Source: Actinacidiphila acididurans (GTDB lineage Bacteria > Actinomycetota > Actinomycetes > Streptomycetales > Streptomycetaceae). From it: a stretch of 64,000 bases of DNA. Position numbers and translations under genes: made by a program. The notes beneath the pieces are model-generated. The model did not search any database, was not told the DNA's origin, and saw only the letters and a list, made by a program, of their open reading frames with translations. Numbering within the stretch: position 1 is the stretch's first letter; every line of letters begins with the position of its first letter. Of this stretch, positions 43,964 to 51,284 are shown piece after piece. The stretch spans positions 1 through 64,000 of the forward strand of contig NZ_JADKYB010000006.1 of the NCBI RefSeq assembly GCF_016918855.1, read 5' to 3'.

Positions 43964-44106
43964 AGACACGACTCGGTCACGACGGGGCTGTTGCAGGTCG
44001 CACGCAACAACGCCGGTGCGGGCGGCAGCGTCCGGCACCGGCGTCATTGTGGCCCGAGCGACCCCAGGGGCGCGGGTGGTGTGCGGGTTTTCGGGCATGC
44101 CGCAGG

Positions 44107-44132
44107 GCCGGCGCCCCCGTTGGTGCGCCGGC
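44107..44132 (-). terminator. Hairpin after the first LacI gene
   Basis: GCCGGCGC and GCGCCGGC pair perfectly over a 10-base loop, ~70 bases after the LacI stop and before the binding-protein promoter. It would insulate the operon from the regulator's transcript. Confidence 0.5.
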
Positions 44133-44201
44133 TCGTGTTCCTGCCGCTGGTCGTGCTGTTGTCGTGCCGCTGGTTCGGGGTACGGGCGCCGGCCCGGCGG
44201 G

Positions 44202-45227
44202 TCAGGCGCCCGTGCGCGCCTCCGGGTGCGGGATGCGGGCCGGGTGCGGGGCCGGTCCGGTGGAGCCGCGCACCACCAACTCCGGCTCGAAGAACAGCTC
44301 GTCGTGGTCCACCGAGGCCCCGCTGATCTCACCGGCCAGCAGGTCCACCGCGGCGCGGCCCATCGCCTCGATCGGCTGGCGGACCGTGGTCAGCGGCGGC
44401 TCGGTGCAGTTCATCAGCGACGAGTCGTCGTACCCGATGACCGACACGTCCTCCGGCACCGACAGCCGGCGGCGCCGCGCGGCCCGGATGGAGCCCAGGG
44501 CCAGCAGGTCGGAGGCGCAGATGAACGCGGTGATGCCGCGCGACAGCAGCCGGCTGGCCGCGGCCTGGCCACCCTCCAGGGTGAACAGCGCGTGCTCCAC
44601 GGTCACCGAAGGGTCGACCCGGCGCGCGGCGGCCAGCTTGCGGCGCGAGGGCACGTGGTCCGGCGGGCCCAGCACCAGCGCGATCCGCTGGTGGCCGAGC
44701 GAGATCAGGTGGTTCATCGCCTGCTCGACGGCCACCGCGTCGTCGCAGGAGACCCGGGGGAAGTCCAGGTGGTCGATGGCCGCGTTCATCAGCACGGTCG
44801 GCAGGTTGCGCTCGGCCAGCCGCGCGTAGTGGTCGTGCGGGGACTCGGCCTGCGCGTACAGGCCGCCGAAGAAGACCACGCCGGAGACGTGCTGCTGGAG
44901 CAGCAACTCCACGTAATCGGCCTCGGAGACCCCGCCCGCGGTCTGGGTGCACAGCACGGGCGTGAAACCCTGCTGGGCCAGCGCACCGCCGACCACTTCC
45001 GCGAAAGCCGGGAAAATCGGGTTCTGCAACTCGGGCATGACCATGCCGACCAGCCGGGCGCGTTCACCGCGGAGCTGCGTGGGCCGTTCGTATCCGAGCA
45101 CGTCAAGGGCGGTGAGGACGGCGGCGCGAGTTGCATCGGAGACGCCTGGTTTCCCGTTCAGCACCCGGCTGACGGTGGCCTCGCTCACCCCGACCTTCTT
45201 CGCCACCTCGGCAAGTCGTCGTGTCAT
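44202..45227 (-). CDS. LacI-family repressor of the first alpha-glucoside operon
   Basis: The 341-residue protein has an N-terminal HTH and hinge (RRLAEVAKKVGVSEATVSRV, LNGKPGVSDATRAAVLTALD) and a periplasmic-binding-like ligand domain (LVGMVMPELQNPIFPAFAEV, SVIGYDDSSLMNCTEPPLTT). It is close to the MalR protein at 55320 along its whole length, so the two are paralogues. The ATG at 45227 is preceded by TAGAAT seven bases away and no ribosome binding site, suggesting leaderless expression. The CGCAA...TTGCG dyad just upstream would allow autoregulation. Confidence 0.93.
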   Translation of the reverse strand: MTRRLAEVAKKVGVSEATVSRVLNGKPGVSDATRAAVLTALDVLGYERPTQLRGERARLVGMVMPELQNPIFPAFAEVVGGALAQQGFTPVLCTQTAGGVSEADYVELLLQQHVSGVVFFGGLYAQAESPHDHYARLAERNLPTVLMNAAIDHLDFPRVSCDDAVAVEQAMNHLISLGHQRIALVLGPPDHVPSRRKLAAARRVDPSVTVEHALFTLEGGQAAASRLLSRGITAFICASDLLALGSIRAARRRRLSVPEDVSVIGYDDSSLMNCTEPPLTTVRQPIEAMGRAAVDLLAGEISGASVDHDELFFEPELVVRGSTGPAPHPARIPHPEARTGA

Positions 45228-45250
45228 GGCGTCGATTCTAGTACAGGTGG

Positions 45251-45288
45251 CGCAAGTTTTTTGCGGTCCGTTTGCGGATTCTCTGCAA
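45251..45288. promoter_or_regulatory. Candidate operators of the first LacI gene
   Basis: CGCAA-GTTTT-TTGCG (45251-45265) is a perfect 5-bp dyad located 24-38 bases before the ATG. Next to it, on the minus strand, is CTTGCAGAGAATCCGCAA (45271-45288), nearly the same as the CTTGCAGAGTCTTTCGCAAG sequence before malE at 61906-61926. Confidence 0.6.
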
Positions 45289-45629
45289 GTCATCCTTTTT
45301 TTGCGAAACAGTATCGATATATTGCCGAAACCGGTTGGCTACAGCCGGAGTTGTGTCGGCGCCGACTGCCCCCGGGGCGGCGGCGCCGACCGGCGTGCGA
45401 CCGAAGCGCGACCGGCGCGGGACCGGCGTACGACCGGCGGGTGACAGGCGCTCGCGGCGCGACGCCCATGACCGGCAGTATGGGGGTGAGCAGCGCCACG
45501 GGGAGCCGACGCCCGCCGGCTCCTTGCCGGCAACGAGGGCGAAATCGTGTGGTGCAATGCTGCTCAAGATCCCCCCTGTTGTCGCTGCGGCGGGGGACCG
45601 AGGTGCCTGACCGGCAAGGATGGATGGAT
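45289..45629. other. glnA2 upstream region with irregular repeats
   Basis: No gene is supported here. The left part is AT-rich for this genome (GCGAAACAGTATCGATATAT around 45302-45321) and may contain promoter elements for glnA2 or the LacI gene. From 45388 to about 45440 there are five imperfect copies of CGACCGGCG spaced 10-13 bases. Confidence 0.5.
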
Positions 45630-46991
45630 ATGGACAAGCAGCAGGAGTTCGTGCTCCGCACCCTGGAGGAGCGGGACATCCGCTTCGTACGGCTGTGGTT
45701 CACCGACGTGCTCGGCTATCTGAAGTCGGTCGCCGTGGCCCCCGCCGAGCTCGAACAGGCCTTTGACGAGGGCATCGGCTTCGACGGCTCGGCCATCGAG
45801 GGCTTCGCCCGGGTCTACGAGTCCGACATGATCGCCAAGCCCGACCCCAGCACCTTCCAGGTGCTCCCCTGGCGCGCGGAGGCCCCCGGCACCGCCCGGA
45901 TGTTCTGCGACATCCTGATGCCCGACGGCTCGCCGTCGTACGCCGACCCGCGCTACGTGCTCAAGCGGGCGCTGGCCAAGACCTCCGACCTGGGGTTCAC
46001 CTTCTACACCCACCCCGAGATCGAGTTCTTCCTGCTGCGGGACAAGCCGCTGGACGGCTCCGCGCCCACCCCGGCCGACAACTCCGGCTACTTCGACCAC
46101 ACCCCGCAGAACGTCGGCATGGACTTCCGCCGCACCGCCATCACCATGCTGGAGTCGATGGGCATCTCGGTGGAGTTCTCCCACCACGAGGGCGCGCCCG
46201 GCCAGCAGGAGATCGACCTGCGGTACGCCGACGCGCTGTCCACCGCCGACAACATCATGACCTTCCGGCTGGTGATGAAGCAGGTGGCCCTGGAGCAGGG
46301 CGTGCACGCCACCTTCATGCCCAAGCCGTTCTCGGAGTTCCCCGGCTCCGGGATGCACTCGCACCTGTCGCTGTTCGAGGGCGACCGCAACGCCTTCTAC
46401 GAGTCCGGCTCGGAGTTCCAGCTCTCCAAGGTGGGCCGCTCCTTCATCGCGGGCCTGCTCAAGCACGCCGGCGAGATCTCCGCGGTCACCAACCAGTGGG
46501 TCAACTCCTACAAGCGGATCTGGGGCGGCTCCCAGCGCACCGCGGGCGCCGGCGGCGAGGCCCCCTCGTACATCTGCTGGGGCCACAACAACCGCTCGGC
46601 CCTCATCCGGGTCCCCATGTACAAGCCCGGCAAGACCGGCTCCACCCGGATCGAGGTCCGCTCCCTGGACTCCGGCGCCAACCCCTACCTCGCCTACGCG
46701 GTCCTGCTCGCCGCCGGCATGAAGGGCATCCAGGAGGGCTACGAACTCCCCGCCGGCGCCGACGACGACGTCTGGGCCCTGTCCGACGCCGAACGCCGCG
46801 CCCTGGGCATCGAGCCCCTCCCCCAGAACCTCGGCGAGGCCATCGACCTCATGCAGCGCAGCGAACTGGTCGCCGAAACCCTCGGCGAACACGTCTTCGA
46901 CTTCTTCCTGCGCAACAAGAAGCAGGAATGGGAGGAGTACCGCTCCGAGGTCACCGCCTTCGAGCTGCGCAAGAACCTGCCGAACCTGTAG
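45630..46991 (+). CDS. glnA2: Glutamine synthetase-like ligase, GlnA2 type (gamma-glutamylpolyamine synthetase candidate)
   Basis: The 453-residue protein has the GS fold signatures: GFDGSAIEGFARVYESDM, EIEFFLLRD, QQEIDLRYADAL, KPFSEFPGSGMHSHLSLF, NSYKRIWGG, WGHNNRSALIRVP and EVRSLDSGANPYLAYA. The C-terminal stretch DDDVWALSDAERRALG stands where class I-beta enzymes have the adenylylated NLY motif; Trp replaces Tyr. From memory, the S. coelicolor gene in this position (SCO2241, GlnA2) acts on polyamines instead of ammonium; that is carried over here by context, not proven. AAGGA lies nine bases before ATG 45630. An in-frame ATG at 45624 is too close to the ribosome site. Confidence 0.88.
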   Translation: MDKQQEFVLRTLEERDIRFVRLWFTDVLGYLKSVAVAPAELEQAFDEGIGFDGSAIEGFARVYESDMIAKPDPSTFQVLPWRAEAPGTARMFCDILMPDGSPSYADPRYVLKRALAKTSDLGFTFYTHPEIEFFLLRDKPLDGSAPTPADNSGYFDHTPQNVGMDFRRTAITMLESMGISVEFSHHEGAPGQQEIDLRYADALSTADNIMTFRLVMKQVALEQGVHATFMPKPFSEFPGSGMHSHLSLFEGDRNAFYESGSEFQLSKVGRSFIAGLLKHAGEISAVTNQWVNSYKRIWGGSQRTAGAGGEAPSYICWGHNNRSALIRVPMYKPGKTGSTRIEVRSLDSGANPYLAYAVLLAAGMKGIQEGYELPAGADDDVWALSDAERRALGIEPLPQNLGEAIDLMQRSELVAETLGEHVFDFFLRNKKQEWEEYRSEVTAFELRKNLPNL

Positions 46992-47061
46992 GCAGGGCCG
47001 TCCCGCGCCGCCCCCGCGGGTCGGGGGCGGGCGGCGGGGGCGGGTGAGGGACAGTGGATCG

Positions 47062-47706
47062 GTGCGGGTCTGGTACGTGGCCTACGGGTCGAACATGCAT
47101 GCCGCCCGGCTGGCCTGTTATCTGGCGGGCGGGCGGCCGGCCGGGGGCGGCAGGGCGTATCCGGGGTGCCGGGACGCGCGGCCGCCGCGGGGGGCGATGG
47201 GGCTGGAACTGCCCGGGGCGCTCTATTTCGCCACGCGCTCCCCGGTGTGGGGCGGCGGGCGGGCCTTCTACGACCCCGCGGCGGCCGGGAAGGTGCTGGC
47301 CCGCGCCCACCTGATCACCGCCGGGCAGTTCGCCGACCTCGCCGCCCAGGAGATGTACGCGGCACCCGGGACCGACCTGGACCTCACCGAGGCTCTGGAG
47401 ACCGGGCGCCAGGTGCTCGGCCCCGGCCGCTACCAGACGCTGGTGTGCCCCGGCCGCCGCGAGGGCCACCCGCTGCTCACCCTCACCGCGCCCTGGCGCA
47501 TGTCCGAGGTCGACCTCGTGCCGCCCTCCCGCCCGTACCTGCGGCACCTGGTCGCCGGTCTGCTGGAGGCCGGCGACTGGGACCCGGCGGCCATCGCCCG
47601 CTACCTGGCCCGCTGCCCCGGCGCAGCGGGCCACTGGAGCGAACGGCAGGTGCGGGCGATGGCCGGCCATGAGCAGCCGCCCCCGCCGGTGAGTCGGCCG
47701 CGGTGA
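47062..47706 (+). CDS. Gamma-glutamylcyclotransferase-like protein
   Basis: The 214-residue protein begins VRVWYVAYGSNMHAARLACY; YVAYGSNM is the substrate-binding motif of the GGCT fold. It continues with LYFATRSPVWGGGRAFYDP, ARAHLITAGQFADLAAQEMY and PLLTLTAPW, typical of the longer actinobacterial branch. Enzymes of the fold release 5-oxoproline from gamma-glutamyl amino acids or amines. It lies 70 bases after glnA2 in the same direction. The usual catalytic Glu cannot be placed with confidence. The GTG at 47062 is used; GTG 47044 is possible. Confidence 0.8.
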   Translation: MRVWYVAYGSNMHAARLACYLAGGRPAGGGRAYPGCRDARPPRGAMGLELPGALYFATRSPVWGGGRAFYDPAAAGKVLARAHLITAGQFADLAAQEMYAAPGTDLDLTEALETGRQVLGPGRYQTLVCPGRREGHPLLTLTAPWRMSEVDLVPPSRPYLRHLVAGLLEAGDWDPAAIARYLARCPGAAGHWSERQVRAMAGHEQPPPPVSRPR

Positions 47707-47707
47707 G

Positions 47708-48802
47708 TCAGCCGAGCCAGGCCGGTGCCAGGGCCGACGCGGTGAGCAGCCGCGGCGCCCCCGAGCCGTCCGCCGGGACCGTGTAGAGGTCGGACCCGTA
47801 GTCACCGGGGAGCGAGTACACCAGCGTCGAGTCGTCCGACCAGACGGCCTGGTCGTCGACGTTGCGGTGCTCGGCCACCGGATGCTCCCGCATGGTCGCC
47901 AGATCGAGCACGTACAGCCGCCAGGGCGCGTCGGGGGACGCCCCGGCCACCCGCTTCTTGAAGGCGATCCGGGTGCCGTCGGGCGACAGCGACGGGCACT
48001 CCACGTTGGTCCGCAGCGTGACGGCCGTCTTCGTGGTCACGTCCCCGTGGATGAGGTACGTGTGCCCGCCGGTGGCCATGGTCGCGTAGAAGTGCCGGTC
48101 GTCGGCGAAGGTGACCCCCCAGAAGTTGACGTCGGCGGCCCGTACCCGCTTGCCGTCCCGGTCGACCGCGTAGTCCTCCAGAGTGGACTGGAGCTCCCCG
48201 GTGCGGGCGTCGAGGATCGAGGTGCGGGTGGAGAAGTCGGTGCCCGCGTACGAGTCCCCGCCGACGAACACCGTCCAGGCGACCATCCGGCCGCTGGGGG
48301 ACACCCGGGCCCGGGTGGGGATACCGGCCAGGTCGACGTGCCGGACCTCGTGCAGCCCGGCGTCCAGGACGATCGCCCGGTAGCTGTCGGTGACCGCCCC
48401 GCGCTCAGCCTGGAGGCAGATCCCGGTGCCGCCGGCGGCATAGAACCGCAGGCACTTGACACCGGAAGCGGTGCGCGGGCCGTTCGGGGCGTTGGCGGGC
48501 ACCGTGGTCAGCTCGTCGCGGTGCGGGCCCCACGCCATCGAGCGGAAGACGATCCGGTGCGGTCCCGAGGCGGCCAGCGAGACCGTACCGGAGCGCACCG
48601 CGGGCCCGCCCGCCTGGACCTGGTTCTTCCGGTCGGCCCGGTCCGCGGCCCGCCACACCGACACCCCGGCCACGCAGGCCAGGACCAGGACGGCGGCGAC
48701 GAGGACCAGCAGCTTGCCGCGGTTGCCCAGGCCGGCCGGGCCGGTGGACACCTCCCCGGTCTCGCCGCCGAACACCTCCCCGGCCTCGGTCGTGTCAGCC
48801 AT
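47708..48802 (-). CDS. Membrane-anchored TolB/PD40-like beta-propeller protein
   Basis: This 364-residue protein has a ~45-residue acidic cytoplasmic N-terminus, one membrane segment (KLLVLVAAVLVLACVAGVSV) and an external domain of repeated WD/PD40-type blades. The blades include ARVSPSGRMVAWTVFVGGDS, CPSLSPDGTRIAFKKRVAG, DDQAVWSDDSTLVYSLPGD and SDLYTVPADGSGAPRLLTAS. Such propellers usually bind proteins or sugars. AAGGAGGGG precedes ATG 48802. The start overlaps the upstream MFS stop by eight bases, suggesting one operon. Confidence 0.85.
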   Translation of the reverse strand: MADTTEAGEVFGGETGEVSTGPAGLGNRGKLLVLVAAVLVLACVAGVSVWRAADRADRKNQVQAGGPAVRSGTVSLAASGPHRIVFRSMAWGPHRDELTTVPANAPNGPRTASGVKCLRFYAAGGTGICLQAERGAVTDSYRAIVLDAGLHEVRHVDLAGIPTRARVSPSGRMVAWTVFVGGDSYAGTDFSTRTSILDARTGELQSTLEDYAVDRDGKRVRAADVNFWGVTFADDRHFYATMATGGHTYLIHGDVTTKTAVTLRTNVECPSLSPDGTRIAFKKRVAGASPDAPWRLYVLDLATMREHPVAEHRNVDDQAVWSDDSTLVYSLPGDYGSDLYTVPADGSGAPRLLTASALAPAWLG

Positions 48803-50078
48803 CGGCTCCCCTCCTTGCTCCGCTTTGCGAGGCCGGCCGCAGCCGCAGCGACAGCGCCACACTCACCATCAGCGCCAGCGCCGCACCGGTCAGCGCGGAG
48901 CGGTCGCCCCACGCCGTCCACGCCGCGCCGAACGCGAGCGAGCAGACGAACCGGGCCGCCGCCTGGCCGGTCTGCACCAGGGCCAGGCCGCTGGACCGCA
49001 GCGCCGCCGGTACGGAACCGGTCGCCGCCGCCATCAGCACGCCGTCGGTGGCGGCGTAGAAGGTGCCGTGCAGGGCCAGCACCAGGTACGGCAGTACGCC
49101 GGCCCGCAGGTGGGACAGCATCAGGCCGTACGCCACCAGCAGCGCGAAGTGGCCGCCGACGAACACCCGCCAGCGGCCCACCCGGTCGGCCCAGCGGCCC
49201 AGCGGCACCGCCAGCAGCAGGAAGGCCGCCGCGGTGCCCAGCGGCAGCAGCGCGAACCAGCGGTCGGGCACGCCGAGCCGCCGCTGGAGCATCAGGTAGA
49301 CGAAGGAATCGCTCACCGTGGCCAGACCCAGCGCCACCGCGCACAGGGTCAGACCGCGCAGCTCGCGGCGGCCGAGCAGGCCCACCGCCGCCCGCAGGGA
49401 AGGGCGTTGCGCGGACTGCTTCGAGGTGTCCGGGCCGGTCGCGCGGGACGGCACGAACAGCACCAGGACCAGCACGCCCAGCACGGCCACGCAGAAACTC
49501 ACCGTGAACACCGCGTGATAGCCCTCGGCGGCCCGGCGCAGGATCAGGAAAGCGACCAGCGGGCCCAGCAGCGCGCCCGCGGTGTCCATCGCCCGGTGCA
49601 CCCCGAACGCCCGGCCGCGGTTCTCCTCGGTGGCGGACAGCGAGATCATCGCGTCCCGGGGCGCGGTGCGCAGCCCCTTGCCGGTGCGGTCGACGGCGAG
49701 CACCGCGCCGATCAGCGGCAGGGTCTGCACGACCAGCAGCAGGGGCTTGCACAGGGCGGACAGGCCGTAGCCCAGGGCGGCCACCTGCTTGTGCCGGCCG
49801 CCGCGGTCGGCGAGATGGCCGCCGACCAGCCGGACCAGGGCACTGAAGCCGTTGTAGACGCCGTCGAGCAGACCGAAGCCGAGCGGGGACAGTCCCAGCC
49901 CGGTGACCAGGTAGAGCGGCAGCACGGCGGTGACCATCTCCGAGGAGACGTCGGTGATCAGGCTCACCGCGCCGAGCGCGAGCACCGTGTGGGTGACAGC
50001 CGACCGCCCGGGGAACATGCCCCGGGCGGTCGGAGCGGTCACCACGGGCGTACTGCCGCGGCTCTCGCTGACGTACAT
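48795..50078 (-). CDS. MFS transporter
   Basis: The 427-residue protein has twelve predicted membrane segments. It starts LALGAVSLITDVSSEMVTAV, and the loop GGHLADRGGRHKQVAAL is motif A. DRTGKGLRTAPRDAMISLSA is a distinctive loop of the YfkF/nickel-resistance-like subgroup of MFS_1. The substrate is unknown. The TolB-like protein follows with an 8-base overlap. The upstream neighbour on the same strand, a secreted phosphoesterase, ends three bases before its region begins, so a longer transcript is possible. Confidence 0.87.
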   Translation of the reverse strand: MYVSESRGSTPVVTAPTARGMFPGRSAVTHTVLALGAVSLITDVSSEMVTAVLPLYLVTGLGLSPLGFGLLDGVYNGFSALVRLVGGHLADRGGRHKQVAALGYGLSALCKPLLLVVQTLPLIGAVLAVDRTGKGLRTAPRDAMISLSATEENRGRAFGVHRAMDTAGALLGPLVAFLILRRAAEGYHAVFTVSFCVAVLGVLVLVLFVPSRATGPDTSKQSAQRPSLRAAVGLLGRRELRGLTLCAVALGLATVSDSFVYLMLQRRLGVPDRWFALLPLGTAAAFLLLAVPLGRWADRVGRWRVFVGGHFALLVAYGLMLSHLRAGVLPYLVLALHGTFYAATDGVLMAAATGSVPAALRSSGLALVQTGQAAARFVCSLAFGAAWTAWGDRSALTGAALALMVSVALSLRLRPASQSGARRGADG

Positions 50079-50081
50079 GTG

Positions 50082-50966
50082 TCAGCCGGCCCAGATCCCG
50101 GTGATGTCGGACGCGGACGCGGCCTGGCCCGCGTGCGTCGAGGTGCCCGCGAGGTCCTCGAGCGTACGGAGCAGGTTGTAGTGGTTGTACGTGGTGGCCG
50201 ACGAGCTGCCCGCGGTGACGGGCTGGCCGTAGAGGACGGTCGGGATGCGGTTGCCGCTCAGGCTGTTGTCCTCGTCGAAGGTGACAACGAGCAGGCTGTT
50301 GTGGGTCTTGGCCCAGGTGGCGTACGCCCCCAGGTTGTTCTTGATCCAGGTGTCACCCGTGGACACCGAGCAGTCGTGCATGTCGCTGCACAGGTTCGGG
50401 GTCACGAAGGACATCTTCGGCAGCGTGGTGAAGTCGGTCGGGAACTGCGCGAAGGTCTTGGCGGTCGAGGTCGGCACGTTCTTGAAGCCGAACCACGGGT
50501 TGTGCTTCTGGGCGTAGTTGCCGCTCTTGCAGGTCGTCGAGCCCTGGCTGGGCAGGGACTCGTTGTAGCTGCCCCACGTGCCGCCGGCCGCGATCACCTC
50601 GGAGCCGAGGTTGGCGGCCGAGCTGAAGCCGGGGGTGATGCAGCTGTCGTCCGTGATGCCCTGGGTCGCGCCCGAGAACAGGGCGTAGTAGTTGGGCTGG
50701 CTCGGGTGGGTGATGGCGAAGCTCTGCGTCAGGTTGGCGCCGCCGGCCTTCAGCGTGTTGTTGATGTACGGCGCGCTGGAGCTGCCGATGACCTGGCTGT
50801 AGGCGTGGTTCTCCATGACCACCACGACGGTGTGGTCCGGGGTGGGTACGGGACCGGCGGCGTGGGCCTGGCTGCCCAGGCCGGCCCAGAGCCCTGCGGA
50901 CGCGGCGACGAGACCGATCGTGGCGGTGACAGCGGTACGGCGACGGATCGAATTCCAGCCGAACAC
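50082..50966 (-). CDS. Secreted phosphoesterase family protein (PF04185-like)
   Basis: The 294-residue protein has an N-terminal signal, FGWNSIRRRTAVTATIGLVA through GSQAHAAG, with an Arg cluster that could serve Tat or Sec export. The mature part has HTVVVVMENHAYSQVIG (metal-binding Glu-Asn), THPSQPNYYALFSGAT, MSFVTPNLCSDMHDC and LLVVTFDEDNSLSGNRIPTV. These are the ordered motifs of the phosphoesterase/acid phosphatase family. Two pairs of Cys may be disulfides. The GTG at 50966 follows GGAGGT. The frame stays open far upstream, but that part is the antisense of glnE and is not coding. Confidence 0.88.
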   Translation of the reverse strand: MFGWNSIRRRTAVTATIGLVAASAGLWAGLGSQAHAAGPVPTPDHTVVVVMENHAYSQVIGSSSAPYINNTLKAGGANLTQSFAITHPSQPNYYALFSGATQGITDDSCITPGFSSAANLGSEVIAAGGTWGSYNESLPSQGSTTCKSGNYAQKHNPWFGFKNVPTSTAKTFAQFPTDFTTLPKMSFVTPNLCSDMHDCSVSTGDTWIKNNLGAYATWAKTHNSLLVVTFDEDNSLSGNRIPTVLYGQPVTAGSSSATTYNHYNLLRTLEDLAGTSTHAGQAASASDITGIWAG

Positions 50967-51284
50967 GGAGACCTCCGGTGGGTTGGCGTTTGGCGGTGCG
51001 AAGCTTTCCCCCTGCGGGGCCCTGGTCTCGGGCCTGGTCGCGGGCCTGGTCCGGGCCCTGACCGGTGCGGCCTTGCGGCCTGGGCCTGCTGGTTCACTTA
51101 AATGTGCATGCCAAAAGCTAGGTTCCCGGTGGATGTGGCGGCACCTGCCCCCGGTGAACTCCCGAGAAACCCCTGGCGCCGCACGGTCATCGAGCCGTTG
51201 CGCTGCGTTGCCGTGCTGGTTCCTGAGGGGCGCCGCTGCCTGGCGGACGGCTAACGTGGGGAGGACGTGGAGGCGGGAGTGGAG
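50967..51284. other. Divergent promoter region between phosphoesterase and glnE
   Basis: This gap of 318 bases has no supported gene. CACTTAAATGTGCATGCC (about 51095-51112) is the AT-richest part and may hold promoter elements. GTTCAC occurs on the plus strand at 51092 and, reversed, at 51153-51158; neither makes a full PHO box. Confidence 0.4.

Noticed and set aside
43944..45629. A ~1000-residue extended form of GlnA2
   Set aside because: The extra part is antisense to the LacI gene and intergenic DNA; a ribosome binding site fixes the start at 45630.
51092..51158. PHO-box-like GTTCAC sequences before the secreted phosphoesterase
   Set aside because: Only single half-units are present; the second 11-base repeat does not match in either case.
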